DNA of 64,000 bases from Echinarachnius parma (GCA_037951105.1 JBAMJV010007381.1:124001-188000), one strand, 5' to 3'; counted from the first letter of the stretch, positions 13,101 through 24,080 are shown. The notes: generated by a model not told the origin, from the letters alone. Made by a program: numbers and translations.

Positions 13101-16100
13101 TAATAAAGTTTGTAATGCCATCGTATCCAGAAGGCTTTTTCATGTTTACATTTTTAATCATATCAATAAACTCTTGTTCATGGATCGGAGTAAAAAATAA
13201 CGATGAGGAATTTGTTTCTTTTAAATAAGTATTAAACTCACCATCTGTTTGTGGAATATTATTAGCAAGAGTCGGGCCAATATTCACAAAATAGTTATTA
13301 AACGTTTCTGAAATGTCATTTTTATCCTGTATCAATTCGTCACCACTAAACACCTGAGAAATTGTATTATTACTCTTTTGAGGATGTAATACTTTATTTA
13401 TTACTTTCCAAGTGTTTTTAGCATCATTCCTATATATTTTCCAAAATAACTTGTCTGTGCAGCCTCTAAAACCTTAGTAAGTACATGTACATTATGATAT
13501 TTAGTATATTTACTCTTATTTCTAGAAGTAGGTTTTTTTAATATTTATAATATAGTTTGTTTTTCTTATTAATATATTTTAATAAAAAATGACTTATCCA
13601 AGGGTGTCTAGGTATTTTATGATAATTTATACGTGACGGTTTCTGAAGCGGAATGATATTATCATAATAAGACGTAATTATATCAAAAAAATTACTATAA
13701 GCAACATTAATATCTATAGAGTTAAAGACCACAGACCAATCATCAATTAACAAGCTATTTCTTAATCTACTAAGATTATGTTCTGACAAGTCCCGGAAGC
13801 CTAAAACATTATTATTGTTGAAGTTCGTTTTAATGTGGGGAATAATACTAAATATCGGAAAATGATCCGAGATATCTGAGACCAAATACCAGATTTAAAG
13901 TGAGAGTTATCATTTACAAACTATTTTCTATTAGAGTATGAGATGTATCAGTTACACGCGGTGGTTTCCTTATGAGGGGAAGAAATGAATTAAAAAGCAT
14001 TATATTAACAAATTCATGACAATTGTTATTATCATTATAATTCAATAAATCAAAATTAAAATCACCCATTATGAAACTTTTTGTTATTAATTAAAGAAGG
14101 TAATATACAAATATTCTGTACAATATTAAAGAAATTATTAATATTAGAATGAGGGGGTCTATTATATTGAACCAATTATTATATTCTTATTACCCGCGGT
14201 CTCAATTACAATAAAAAATTAATTAAAAAGAATTACATAAAAAATATCTTCAGTCATATATTAAATTTTCCTTTAGTACCTTATATTTAAGATTATTTGT
14301 AACATAAAATCCAACTCCACCTCCCCGTTTATCAGTTATATTATTAGTTATAAGATAAAATCTATCAATAAAGAAAAGAGAATCAGGGACGTTGTTAAAC
14401 CACGTTTCCAATAATCCAAATATAGCCGATTCAAACTTTAATTAATTTACAAGTCCAGAAAACTTATCAAAATTCTTGCTAAGACTTCTAATATTAAGGT
14501 GCATCAATAACAATTCATCATTAACATTTAAACTTGAATTAGAAATTACCTGCTGTTCCGTAAAATAAGCAGAAACATTATTATTTACAAAAGGGTCATT
14601 CGTATCACAATCAAAGTGGAGCTCTGGCAAATCAAGGTCGATTACCTCGAGAGGATTAATTACAATATCATTTATTGAACATTAACAACAACAAAACTAT
14701 TATGAATATTAATGCATAGATATGTCTTATATTCAGGTGGATCAGCTTGACGACTAAGTAAAGAATAAAGAGAGAATTATCAATTAACAATTGGGCACAA
14801 AAATATATTAAGAAAACATGGCACCTTGACAAAAATAAAACAGAACACACACAAAAGGAGAACAAATATGAAAACATTCGGAGAAGCAGACCATTAATGG
14901 TCTTCCGGCCTCCGCCACACCACTGAATAATGAGTAAGAAAGATAGAAGAGAAGTAAATTTGAAAATAAGAAGGTCGAAGTATTAGATAATCACAATATA
15001 GCATATAAATCATTGCATAATTTGTCAACTTTCATATACTAAATCACATTAAACATTTTATACCGAATAATATATAATATGTTGCATAATATATAACATT
15101 GTAAATGATCATAAACTTATTTGAATGTTCAGTCAGTAAATTTATTTCTATACAAAATCTTTTCTTAATCATCACATGCAGGGAGGACGCAAGGACCAAC
15201 ATAAATTGTCACTGTATAATGATCGATACAATCGAATACAAAATGTTTAAAAAGCGTATATAGATTATCATGAGATCCACACTAGCATAACGTGTATAAT
15301 GACATGCAAACATTACAAGGCACACGAGCTAACCAGCAACCCTCACACATTTGATATAGACTAGTATTTGTAAATGTCAACATGAATGGTGAGAGTGGGC
15401 AAGAGAGCTCGAGCAAAAAAGAATGATTGCATCCCGTATTTATGTAAACATTATTAACACCTGACATTGTCTGCTGTTGGGAAGGAGTACCTTGTAAATA
15501 ATAACACATAATCCCAGCATTTGAATAAGCTTGACAACAATTCAAATTATTACAAGTGACATCAATTACAATGAAGCATGCGTGACTAGATAGTAAAGAT
15601 CGAGGATCATCTTCATACACAATGCAACCTCGTTACAAAGAGCACTAATGTTCAACACAGCACTCGGCGTATTAGCATGGTTACACTGCCGGTACTTTTG
15701 CAGTCTCTACAAATAATTAAATATTAACGTTACCATCATCCATTGGTTTAGATAATTCATCACGTGAATTGATTGATGATTGTTTTGTTATACTATGTCC
15801 TTGTCTAAAGCCATATTGGTGTTCATACACTATTCAATTTTTATCCACACATTTAATTAAACGACTGTTTGCTAGTTTTTCATCTGACTATTGGAAGAAG
15901 TGAAATATGTCGATAATCAAATTGGAAGGTGTATCTTTAGCTCCTTTTTTATGAACAGGTATTACTTTGGCAAATTTAAGAGCATCAGGAAATATACCAA
16001 AAGACATGATAAGTTTATGATATATGCCAAAGTCCGAGCTATATGTACCGAGCAGCATAAATAAAAACTCTTAGTGGGCCATTTTCATAACCACATTGTT

Positions 16101-17438
16101 TGCATTCAAAGAGAGAATAGAACAACTTCCCGCTTCATAAATGTATAAGAATCGTTTCCATTATTTCTTATTTTATTTGCTAAATGTTCTCCAATTTGAA
16201 AAACAAAATTATTGAACATCTCACTTATTTTTTACATTCACTACTACACCATTCTGATTAACTTGAAGTTTATCTACTAACGATTTTTATATGTTACAGC
16301 ACCTTACATTCAATATTTCATTAATATGATTCCATATTTTCCATATATCATTCTTATCTCTTTTTAAAAAGATCATTGTAATGCATTGCTTTAGCTTTCC
16401 TTAATACCTTTTCAAGGTGTTTCTATAATGTGTATACTTCACAGTTAATATATCGTCGTATTTATATTGCAAGTACCTGTTAACCGCATACACTTTGCAT
16501 TTTTAGATATTGATTTCGCTTTAGCATGTGTTATCCGTGGCTTTTTTACAACGTGCTTTCTAATTTGTTTAAAGGGTACATTTTTTCCAGCCGCTGCCTG
16601 AATATCTAAGTCCCAAGTTGACTTTGGGGAACATACTCAGATAAATAAAAATATTGGCTGCAAAGCCATTGACAACTTGCCAAGTCAAAATTCAGAAAAA
16701 AATCTTTCGTTTGACCCTCTCACAAACACGCCTTTCTTTTCTTGTTTAGTTATCATTTTATAGAGTAACTTAGAAGGATCTAGTTAGTAGTAACTTTGTT
16801 TAAATGTGCACAACTGACTGGCAAATGGTTGATAAAATGTATAATGTTGTGCTACGATATGTCCACTGATCTGAGTGATGTGAGAAAATTCCATGGTAAT
16901 TGTATGGCATTTGTATGCAAACAGTTATAATTATCCTCTAGTCCCCTAGATAGTCTGAACACTTCAATCATTCATATCTTTATATATAACGGAAGACAAA
17001 TTTGGAAAATCGAGGGCTGTGCAATGAGGTTTGTGAGAACCGCTAGAGTTCCATGTAAGTTGTGTGGATTTTGGCAATGTTACTGATTCCCTTTATTTTT
17101 TTTTCGAAACATGAGCAGAAATAAATTTCCGCCCTTGTCGCAAGAACGATACACGGTTTCGACGAGGCGTTTGATAATGGGGTTTTACGTGCAATAATGC
17201 CAACATATACTCACTAGTTATTATTGTTTCGATAATTTAGATCTGTGCTGATCTGTGCTGATCGTTGATAACTAATATAATATAAATAAAATATAAGAAT
17301 CATAATTAGTTTGCCAACATAACTGACGAAGTAGCATGTACGTACCCCTCGTAGTTCGTCGGTCGTTGAAGGCTCGAAATAAAGCTCAGGCTCACAGGTG
17401 CTCATAGTGTCCCACGTCTCGAATTTGTACCCCTCCAT
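4157..17438 (-). CDS. GULO: L-gulono-1,4-lactone oxidase-like flavoprotein, eight exons, 3' end missing
   Basis: GULO catalyses the last step of ascorbate synthesis, oxidising L-gulono-1,4-lactone with O2 at the microsomal membrane. Exons in transcript order: 17438-17346, 10641-10516, 9536-9439, 8600-8510, 6988-6803, 6171-5981, 5371-5225, 4318-4157. All have GT/AG borders and all reading phases match, giving about 364 residues. The start ATG at 17438 opens MEGYKFETW, like the MVHGYK start of vertebrate GULO. Exon 2 carries the FAD-binding VCGSHHSLNRIACT (family GGGHS), keeping the His that binds FAD covalently in rat GULO. Exon 4 has AISTNTHGSGAQFG. Exon 6 has PHTEN followed by a hydrophobic WFWNW segment. 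Exon 8 has VRFVKADDVMISP and KRDVCYINF. The last donor leaves two bases of a codon, and no exon with the C-terminal HWxK motif (about 75 residues) occurs in 1-4156; it must lie left of the window or be lost. Intron 1 is 6.7 kb and full of LINE debris. Confidence 0.9.
4575..4746. mobile_element. Short inverted-repeat element (MITE) with TTAA borders
   Basis: GTTAAC occurs at both ends (4575-4580 and 4741-4746). Between them, arms of about 50 bp sharing GGGAACATCA and GGGATTTGAAATG appear in opposite orientation. TTAA is the likely target duplication. A diverged relative starts near 52362. It lies in the oxidase intron. Confidence 0.7.
5488..5928. repeat. (TCC)n polypyrimidine microsatellite
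   Basis: About 440 bp of nearly pure C/T, mainly TCC with TTC interruptions. It gives long poly-Ser, poly-Arg and poly-Glu reading frames that are artefacts. It lies in the intron between exons 6 and 7 of the oxidase gene. Confidence 0.95.
6484..6720. mobile_element. Partial MITE, AGGGATCTAGTAAC family
   Basis: The first end (GGGTCTAG) and an internal stretch with TAACTCATTGCACTGACT match the copies at 9927-10293 and 23702-24080. The other end appears lost. Confidence 0.5.
7610..7930. mobile_element. MITE-like repeat, TTAA then AGGGGTAGT family
   Basis: It starts with AGGGGTAGTACAG directly after TTAA (7606-7609). Its interior matches, in inverted order, the copy at 27321-27745, sharing the CGTGCTCGAAAGGTATA stretch and the GTTTCTGAACCGATTTTGA stretch. 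The second end is not clear. Confidence 0.5.
8072..8488. mobile_element. Full-length MITE, AGGGTACCACCACC family, TTAA duplication
   Basis: It begins AGGGTACCACCACC and ends GGTGGTCCCCT, flanked on both sides by TTAA (8068-8071, 8489-8492). It is 417 bp, nearly the same as the copies at 11746-12163 and 60519-60921. It ends only 15 bp from the splice donor hexamer of the oxidase exon 8510-8600. No reading frame of interest. Confidence 0.85.
8749..8843. repeat. Poly-G and poly-C runs
   Basis: Long G runs (8749-8767) and C runs (8827-8839) face each other across about 60 bp, so the strand could fold back. Similar pairs occur at 9247-9270 and 10409-10487, within oxidase introns. Confidence 0.7.
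9927..10293. mobile_element. Full-length MITE, AGGGATCTAGTAAC family
   Basis: It begins AGGGATCTAGTAACATCGTCC and ends GTTACTAGACCCCT, an inverted pair. The right flank is TTAA (10294-10297); the left is CTAA, one change from TTAA. It is 367 bp and lies in the oxidase intron between exons 2 and 3. Confidence 0.8.
11746..12163. mobile_element. Full-length MITE, AGGGTACCACCACC family
   Basis: Same ends as the 8072 copy, TTAA on both sides (11742-11745, 12164-12167), 418 bp. It sits next to or in the 3' part of the decayed LINE, so it probably inserted after the LINE. Confidence 0.85.
12228..14880 (-). pseudogene. Decayed non-LTR retrotransposon (Jockey/CR1-like LINE), endonuclease plus reverse transcriptase
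   Basis: Broken pieces read in transcript order from right to left. 14630-14442 has an endonuclease-start-like stretch (LLMHLNIRSLSKNFDKF). 13885-13538 opens with the endonuclease SDHFPIF motif. 13353-12649 covers reverse transcriptase, with NNHRPISLLSSLSKILERL, SSQFGFREKHSTTHAL and LDLSKAFDTID. 12622-12434 has CGVPHGSILGPLLF and a catalytic box reading FADH instead of FADD. 12440-12228 continues the thumb region. Frameshifts and stops separate the pieces, and one catalytic Asp is changed, so the copy is dead. It occupies the first intron of the oxidase gene in the same orientation. Confidence 0.85.
15730..16470 (-). pseudogene. Second, more decayed LINE reverse-transcriptase fragment
   Basis: Reading the minus strand around 15990-15940 gives FAKVIPVHKKGAKD, the LINE reverse-transcriptase segment matching AKVISIFKK in the neighbouring element. 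Surrounding codons are broken by stops. It is not a simple copy of the 12.2-14.9 kb LINE at the nucleotide level. Confidence 0.5.
16769..17095. mobile_element. Diverged MITE, AGGGATCTAGTAAC family
   Basis: Left end resembles GGATCTAGT...GTAACTTTGTTTAA; right end GGCAATGTTACTGATTCCCT matches the family. The flanking TTAA is lost. It lies about 250 bp downstream of the first oxidase exon, in intron 1. Confidence 0.55.
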
Positions 17439-17447
17439 GTTGTTCTT

Positions 17448-18110
17448 GGATTCAATCAGCTGCTGATCATATAGATCAAGTTAACTCAGTTTAGGAAACG
17501 TCCCTACTATAACGGCATTACTGAACGACAGTGTTGGGCGTGAAGACTGTGCCACATGATAACATGAGCGGATCGGTGCGTTTATAAATGCGCGAAGGCA
17601 AACAAAGAGTTGTATTGTATATGCTACTTTTGTTGACATGCCATGTACATAATTATATAAAAACATGCAGATTGAGATATCGAGCCGGCGAATAAATAAT
17701 TATGCTTAATCGGTCTGGTGGCTGCGTATAAAGCCAGTTCACGGTCAGGGTATAGATGGAGAACACAGACGTATCATGCAGGTCACAACGGTCACAGGGT
17801 CATATGCGGGGGTCAAATATTTATAAGCGGAGATTGAATTCCTGGATTCAATCAGCCTACTAATATAATTATACTCCAGCAGGTAATTCAGATAGGAAAC
17901 GTCCATGTTATAATGGCATTACTGAATATCGATAACATGAGCGGATCTTTGCGTATGGCGCGAAGGTACAATATAACGCAAACATGGGTCTATATCGTAT
18001 TAGCTACTCATGCATGCATGCCACGTACATGCAAATATGAAATGCATGCATATCATGATATCGAGACATATTTGACAAATAGTTATGCTGTACGGTTTGG
18101 TGACTGCTTG
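17448..18110. repeat. Tandem duplication of the segment upstream of the oxidase start codon
   Basis: About 17448-17735 and 17843-18110 align through many shared blocks in the same order, including GGATTCAATCAGC, TAGGAAACGTCC, GGCATTACTGAA, GATAACATGAGCGGATC and GATATCGAG. On the minus strand this is the 5' flank or 5' UTR of the oxidase gene, starting ten bases before its ATG. The second copy contains runs of TGCATG. Promoter duplication is an inference; no TATA box or start site stands out. Confidence 0.75.
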
Positions 18111-18150
18111 ACAATAATACACTACCCTCGAACAACTGAATACATGTATA

Positions 18151-18266
18151 CACTGGGTGATTTCAAGTATGGTGTTTAGGGCTGGTGTTAGTGTTTATCA
18201 AACTGGTGTTTGTGTGTAATAAACACTAACACCGGCCTTAAACACCATACTTAAAATCACCCACTG
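18151..18266. mobile_element. 116-bp hairpin MITE with CACTG ends and TA duplication
   Basis: Arms of about 47 bp (CACTGGGTGATTT... against ...AAAATCACCCACTG) are nearly perfect inverted copies, flanked by TA on both sides. TA plus CACTG ends fit Tc1/mariner-type elements. Confidence 0.75.
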
Positions 18267-18396
18267 TATTCCATGAATGGGGGTATGGGTACATTTTGAC
18301 GTGGAGTGGGGCTGAGGTCTGTAATACCCGAATAGCACCCCCCCCCCCCCCCCGCCTTGTACGCCTTTGCAGTATACGTGTATATTACAGCGGACT

Positions 18397-18471
18397 CAGT
18401 GGCGTAGCTTGGTTAGAGTGCTTGAGGGGGTGGGGGGGGGGGGGGGGCAAACCCCCGTAGCTACACCACTG
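18397..18471. mobile_element. 75-bp hAT-like MITE with perfect 8-bp duplication
   Basis: It begins CAGTGGCGTAGC and ends GCTACACCACTG. AGCGGACT is repeated exactly at 18389-18396 and 18472-18479. An 8-bp duplication and CAG...CTG ends fit the hAT superfamily. The interior is mostly a G run. Confidence 0.85.
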
Positions 18472-18630
18472 AGCGGACTCTGTTCCGGAAGTGCACGCGG
18501 GTTAACAATATTTCACAACAATATGTGTGTATTTTCATTCCATGCACTTGCACTTATAGTAATCAATACTAACATTAAATTGACTAATATACTACTACGT
18601 GTACAGCTCCGCACTACTACTATACTGATA

Positions 18631-18770
<140 letters not shown>

Positions 18771-18797
18771 TAATATGAAAAACATATACTTAATTAA

Positions 18798-19154
18798 AGT
18801 GAGGCCTGTAAAGTGTCAGATATTGCATATTGACATTTGAGACTTCAATCCTGTACCAAAATCATTGTAAGATATGTCCGAATGATGTGTGAAAGTTTCA
18901 TTGAAAAAGAACACTGCTTTCCTGGTTAAAAAAGCGAAAATATACGTCAGCTTTTACAACGGACGTTTATGAGGTTTATGACCGTTTGTTAACGCTTTTG
19001 AGCTGAATGATAGATATTGTCATACTAAATGGGCATTTGAAAAAATCTAACCCTATTTTATTCTTCTCTTACCATAAGCTAAACAACACGGTAGAAGGGA
19101 AACGAGGAAGCTCCAAGTAATTTTCGTGGAGTTAGACACTTTACAGGCCTCACT
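18798..19154. mobile_element. Full-length MITE, AGTGAGGCCTGTAAAGTGTC family, TTAA duplication
   Basis: Ends AGTGAGGCCTGTAAAGTGTC and GACACTTTACAGGCCTCACT are perfect inverted copies, flanked by TTAA (18794-18797, 19155-19158). A second copy in the opposite orientation is at 56783-57153. Confidence 0.85.
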
Positions 19155-20164
19155 TTAAGTAATACTAAATCATATACATTTTAATTCACCTTGAAAGATG
19201 TCATTATAAAGTAGCCCACGTAAGACAAAAACATTACTTTGCTGAATTGAAATTTAAAAAAATAAAAAAAACATGTTTTTATTTCAAGTAAGGTATATAT
19301 ATGTTGATTTTAATAGAAATTTAAATTAAGTTAATTGATATTGATATTCAAAATTGTGTATTTGAAAGACAGATAAAACAGATATTAGTCATAAATATGT
19401 CCACATTAGTAATCATCATTTCTTTAATTTTATTGAAGATACAATTTACCCCTTACTCATTTACCCCTTTTAAGAAATTTATTAGCTCAGAATACGTTTA
19501 ATTATGATGGTCCTAAATTTGGAACACTAGGTATGAAAAATTAACCTTCACTTAATTCTTTCAAAAGTAAACTTAAATTATTTTTATTACAACGTTATGG
19601 TAATAGTCAACTTAGTTTTTGGTAATGAATAAAAGGTCATCGTAAAGGACTATTTATTATGTTGCTTATTTTTGGAAATTGCGCCGTTTATTTTAATGAA
19701 AAAATACTCTTACTATGAAGTTTTTTATTTTATACATTGTCATTTAGTATTGCCGGTCCACACCCTCTCATTCCATTCGTACTTTCTATGTTTCATTATA
19801 TTTTGTATACTCTTGTCCAAGTATATGCTTCCACACTGCGTCTTATTCGTTCATACATGTTCTCTTTAGTAGTCTCCGTAGGCACAACATTATTTTGAAA
19901 CCTAATCAAACAGATTTGTAATACATGTAATTACATTCTTTATAATACTACACTGTATATTTGCTATCTTGTTTCTATGGTAATACTCATCAACGCCTGT
20001 TCAGCATCTAGATGAGGGAAAAGCATAGAGTTGTTATATACAGCTCTATGCGGTACAGTTCCTGTAAAGGGAACTAAATTGTTTCAAGAGCCACCTTGAA
20101 CTGCTCCAAAGAAGGCAGTTCGACGATGTTCTGAGGTAGCTCGTCCCTATGGCAAGCCGTTTTA

Positions 20165-20516
20165 ACATTTATTCCTATTTCTTGATATCAAGAATTAAAT
20201 TCTTGATATCAAGAATTCTATTTTTTGATATCAAGAATTCAATTCTTGATATCAAGAATGCATTTCTTGATATCAAGAATTCAATTCTTGATATCAAGAA
20301 TTGCCATTGGTTAACAACAGGAAATCATTTCTTGATATCAAGAATTCAATTTTTGATATCAAGAATTCAGTTTTTGATATCAAGAATTCAGTTCTTGATA
20401 TCAAAAATTAAATTCTTGATATCAAGAATTCAGTTCTTGATATCAAGAATTCAATTATTGATATCAAAAAATAGAATTATTGATATCAAGAATTCAATTC
20501 ATGATATCTTTGTATT
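20165..20516. repeat. Left array of TTCTTGATATCAAGAA units
   Basis: Roughly 16 copies of a 16-bp perfect palindrome joined by short AT-rich linkers (period about 20 bp). Each unit is self-complementary, so the array can fold on either strand. Confidence 0.9.
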
Positions 20517-21676
20517 TTGAGCGCAGGACTATTGCAAGAATTATTTGGATATCGAGCGCAAAGGTAATGCAAACATTCCCAGTTGATTTCAAACGCAAAA
20601 GTAATGCAGAAATTCATTCTGATTTCGTGCTCAAAAGTTGTGCTAAATTCATTGTGATTCGATTTCGAACTCAACAGTTGTGCACGAATGAATCCTGCCT
20701 GAGTGGTGCGGTGTCGAAAGTCAATGTATCGCGAAAATTCAACTAATGCAAGAATTCATGTTGCCAGTTTGCAGTGCATTTACTGTCTCTGTAATATTCC
20801 TTGTAGAAAATTTTCATTTCATACTGTTTAAACATATGTTTTTTAGACCATTGATTAATGTTACATTGAAAATGTTGGATGTGATTTTCCAGTTTAATTA
20901 CTTGTTATAAAACACGCGTCTTTCAAAAACGTAAAACGGCAACATATCAAGAAATCATTTCGTGATATGTTGCCAATAGACAATGCGCAAACCTGTAGCA
21001 AAGATTACCCCGTGTGTAATAATATATTCACGTTTTTACTGCGCAATTTATTTCAAAATATTTTTGATCACGTCAGTTAAAATAATACTGTCCGATCTGA
21101 TCATTTTCAGCAAAAAGACATCTAAATTGACTTACAAAACACGCATTGTAAAAATGATAAATTGGCAACATATCAAGAATTCATGCGGAACTAATGAATT
21201 TGTGATATGTTGCCAAATTGTGCATTTACAATGCGTATTTTGTAAGTCTTTTTAGAAGTTATTTTGCTTTAAAAATATCACATCTGACGTTACTATTTCA
21301 ACTAAAATACAAGTATATTTTACAATTGATCATTCAGAAAAACACGTGGACATATTTATTGCACAAGGGACAATCTTTACAACAGGTTTACGCAACGTTT
21401 ATTGGCAACATATCACGAAATGATAAAAACGCACGTGGCCGATATATGGGCTCAGACTGCAGCAGTTATGTTTACTTAGGCTCTAGGGCGGTGTGTACAC
21501 AGCTCTATGGTGTGTGTTCACAAAGCACGTCCTGAATCTGGACTAGAGACTGCGGCAGTTTTGTGAATAGGCTCTAGCGCGAGTCGTATAGGGCGGTGTG
21601 TACATGGTGTGTGTTCACAAAGCACTTCCTGAATCTGGACTAGACACCGCACCGCTCAGGAGGAAATCGTGCAATA

Positions 21677-21862
21677 CTTTTGCGTTCGAAATCAGAATGT
21701 AATCCTGCTCAAAGTTTGCGTTCGAAATCAAATTGTATTCCTGCTCAAAGTTTGCGTTCGAAATCAAATTGTATTCCTGCTCAAAGTTTGCGTTCGAAAT
21801 CAAATTGTATTCCTGCTCAAAGTTTGCGTTCGAAATCAAATTGTATTCCTGCTCAAATCTTG
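21677..21862. repeat. 36-bp tandem repeat, about five copies
   Basis: Units start GCGTTCGAAATCAAATTGTA and are nearly identical, so they expanded recently. They stay open in several frames only because 36 is divisible by 3. I do not regard them as coding. Confidence 0.9.
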
Positions 21863-21871
21863 CGTTCGATA

Positions 21872-22360
21872 TCCAAATGAATTCTTGATATCAAGAATTG
21901 ATTTCTTGATATCAAGAAATCGAATTCTTGATATCAAAAAATAAATTCTTGATATCAAGAAATGAATTCTTGATATCAAGAAATCGAATTCTTGATATCA
22001 AGAAATGAATTCTTGATATCAAGAAATGAATTCTTGATATCAAGAATTCGAATTCTTGATATCAAGAATTCGAATTCCTGATATCAAGATTTACCATTGG
22101 TTAACAACAGAAAATTATTTCTTGATATCAATAATTCGAATTCTTGATATCAAGAATTCGAATTCTTGATATCAAGAAATGAATTCTTGATATCAAGAAT
22201 TGAATTCTTGATATCAAGAAATGATTTTCTGTTGTAAAGCAATGGTAATTCTTGATATCAAGAATTGAATTCTTGATATCAAGAAATGAATTCTTGATAT
22301 CAAGAAGTCGAATTCTTGATATCAAGAATTGAATTCTTGATATCAAGAAATAGGAATAAA
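21872..22360. repeat. Right array of TTCTTGATATCAAGAA units
   Basis: The same palindromic unit as the left array, over 20 copies. Two spacers, ACCATTGGTTAACAACAGAAA and its inverse, also occur in the left array (20305-20325). Confidence 0.9.
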
Positions 22361-23172
22361 TGTTAAAACGGCTTGCCATACGTCCCAGTCCTTTAGTGTC
22401 CTGGGGAAATAACTAAATTTGTAAGTGTCCATTGAAGAGCCTAGTCTCATATATCGTTGTTGTTGACTCCTCCTTGTAGTTCGCTCCCTCGGTTTGATGT
22501 AATCCGGTATTGGAATCGCAATGTTGTTATTTGCTATCTTGTAGAACATTGACAATCGTGCCCGTTTTCTTCTTTCTTCAAGAGTTTGGAGATTGAGTTG
22601 TTTGTTTGTTTGTTTTGTTTTATTTTTATTTTTTTCTGTATTTGATACTTTCATTATTTTTGTAAAACATGAATTTTTGAGGGATTCCACATTCTACTTG
22701 TAAGCAATGCTTTTTAGTGGATCCCTCCATTTCACTTGAAATCTAAACATACAACAACATTTATTTCCTTTCTGATTCCGATTACGGTATATAACATGAT
22801 TATTTCAAAATTTCATTGTAACTTAATTAATAATTATATAAACGTAAATTTTGATTGGCAATGTAAAACAACATGCACTTGTTTATAATTTCAACTTGTA
22901 TATCTTATAAAATGTTGTTGTGGCTAGTCTTATTCATTGTAAATATATGTATTTTCTTGTTGAAAATGAAATATAATTGAACCTTGAACCTTGAACATAA
23001 CATTATTTTTCATCATGCTTGATGATGCATGACGCTTTTGTGGCCGATGATGGCGCCAGTCATGTAGGTCTTACATGTTATAGGAGAAATCATTTATGTG
23101 CTTCAAAGGAATATTCGAAATTATATATTAAAGACAGTTGATACACATTTCAGCAATAAATATGATCACATT

Positions 23173-23369
23173 CAGGGGCGGATCTAGCTTTTTGCTTAGG
23201 GGGGGGGGGGAGTTGACCCAATCACGATGCGGATACTAGCTGTGTGGGTCTGGACACATGATGGCGTTTTTCTATGCACATCACATTTTCACTTGGCAGC
23301 CCAAGGTGGGGGGGGGGGGGGGGGTTAAACCCCCTAAACCACCCCCCCCCCCCCGTAGATCCGCCACTG
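23173..23369. mobile_element. hAT-like MITE, CAGGGGCGGATCTAG ends
   Basis: It begins CAGGGGCGGATCTAG and ends GTAGATCCGCCACTG, with ACATT on both sides (5 bp, perhaps a worn 8-bp duplication). The interior holds opposing G and C runs. It is absent from the paralogous segment near 53085-53095. Confidence 0.7.
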
Positions 23370-23701
23370 ACATTTGATGTACTTCATTTATAAATCATAT
23401 TGATATAAACAAGCATATATCATTTTGACAGATCTTATTAGGAATTCATAATGAAATAATAAGGAATGGTGAATGGCAGTTCCGTTTCGCGTGAAACGAA
23501 AACTTCACGGAACTTCAACATTTGCTAAGGTCAACAGTTTCGCCACATTTTGTTCGGATAGGAAACGGAATGAGAAACAGTGCAGTGGGAGTAGGACATT
23601 AGCAATTAACAGATTTTATCGGTTGTACTACGCGTGACATATGTCAATGGAGATGCACATGCAGAATTATTCCAGGCAAGATACAAAACAATATTGTTCA
23701 A

Positions 23702-24080
23702 AGGGATCTAGTAACTTTGTTGACGTATGCAAAAAAGTGGTGTATGGTTGATATAATTATATGTATTTTTTTGGTATCTGATAATATGTAGGCTATACTG
23801 GGTATTGTGTGAAAATTTCAAGTTAAGTGGACGTCATGAAATGGACGTTAAAAATGCAAAGTGATATTCACTAACTCATTGCACTGACTTTGAATACGAT
23901 TACGACTATCCGGTGGATAGTTTAACATCTGAACACTTCAATCGTAAATATATTTTTAACGAAAGGGAAATTCGAAAAATCGAAACATGCTTGTGTTGTT
24001 AATTCGAATACAACAAGGTATGAGGGACCGCTAGAATTCTAATTGGATTTTGAGGATTTGGACGATGTTACTAGATCCCT
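23702..24080. mobile_element. Full-length MITE, AGGGATCTAGTAAC family
   Basis: It begins AGGGATCTAGTAACTTTGTTG and ends GGACGATGTTACTAGATCCCT. The right flank is TTAA; the left is TCAA. It is in the opposite orientation to the 9927 copy. Confidence 0.8.

Larger units (their letters stand above)
20148..22382. mobile_element. Large inverted-repeat (foldback-type) non-autonomous DNA element with 6-bp duplication
   Basis: Termini TATGGCAAGCCGTTTTAACA (left) and their exact inverse (right) are followed on both sides by CCTATTTC and arrays of the palindrome TTCTTGATATCAAGAA. CGTCCC is repeated at 20142-20147 and 22383-22388. From left to right it holds a palindrome array, a diverged inverted counterpart of the 36-bp repeat, several hairpins containing GGCAACATATCA, a tandemly duplicated GTGTGTTCACAAAGCAC segment, five 36-bp repeats, and a second palindrome array. 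There is no plausible transposase. The superfamily is not settled by a 6-bp duplication alone. Confidence 0.85.
20074..22605 (-). pseudogene. CR1/L2-like LINE ORF2 C-terminus split by a 2.2-kb insertion
   Basis: On the minus strand, 22605-22383 encodes LEERRKRARLSMFYKI...YKFSYFPRTLKDWD, and 20147-20074 continues with ELPQNIVELPSLEQFKVAL and a stop (TAG at 20074-20076). This is the usual end of a CR1/L2-type ORF2, where FPRT...DWN is followed by LP. The two halves join in frame once the element at 20148-22382 and one 6-bp repeat are left out. Confidence 0.8.
19446..22994 (+). mobile_element. LINE fragment (+) with later insertions, ending in TTGAACC repeats
   Basis: Plus-strand codons around 19500-19610 read YDGPKFGTLG and SFKSKLKLFLLQ, with a stop between, resembling the C-terminal end of LINE ORF2. 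The right end (22970-22995) is a run of TTGAACC-type repeats as found at LINE 3' ends. The block is absent from a paralogous segment at 52690-53120, which sets its borders. A minus-strand LINE piece and an inverted-repeat element lie inside it. The first half of the LINE is missing. Confidence 0.55.

Noticed and set aside
17913..18179. 88-codon plus-strand frame upstream of the oxidase gene
   Set aside because: It covers the duplicated 5' segment and part of a hairpin MITE and has no recognisable motif.
21615..21944. Repeated 12-residue peptide frames on both strands
   Set aside because: The 36-bp repeat is divisible by three, so it stays open in several frames; start context and neighbours do not support a gene.
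20148..22382. Regular palindromic units suggesting a CRISPR-like array
   Set aside because: Units are joined by short near-constant linkers, not unique spacers, they lie in a eukaryotic transposon, and no cas-like gene is present.
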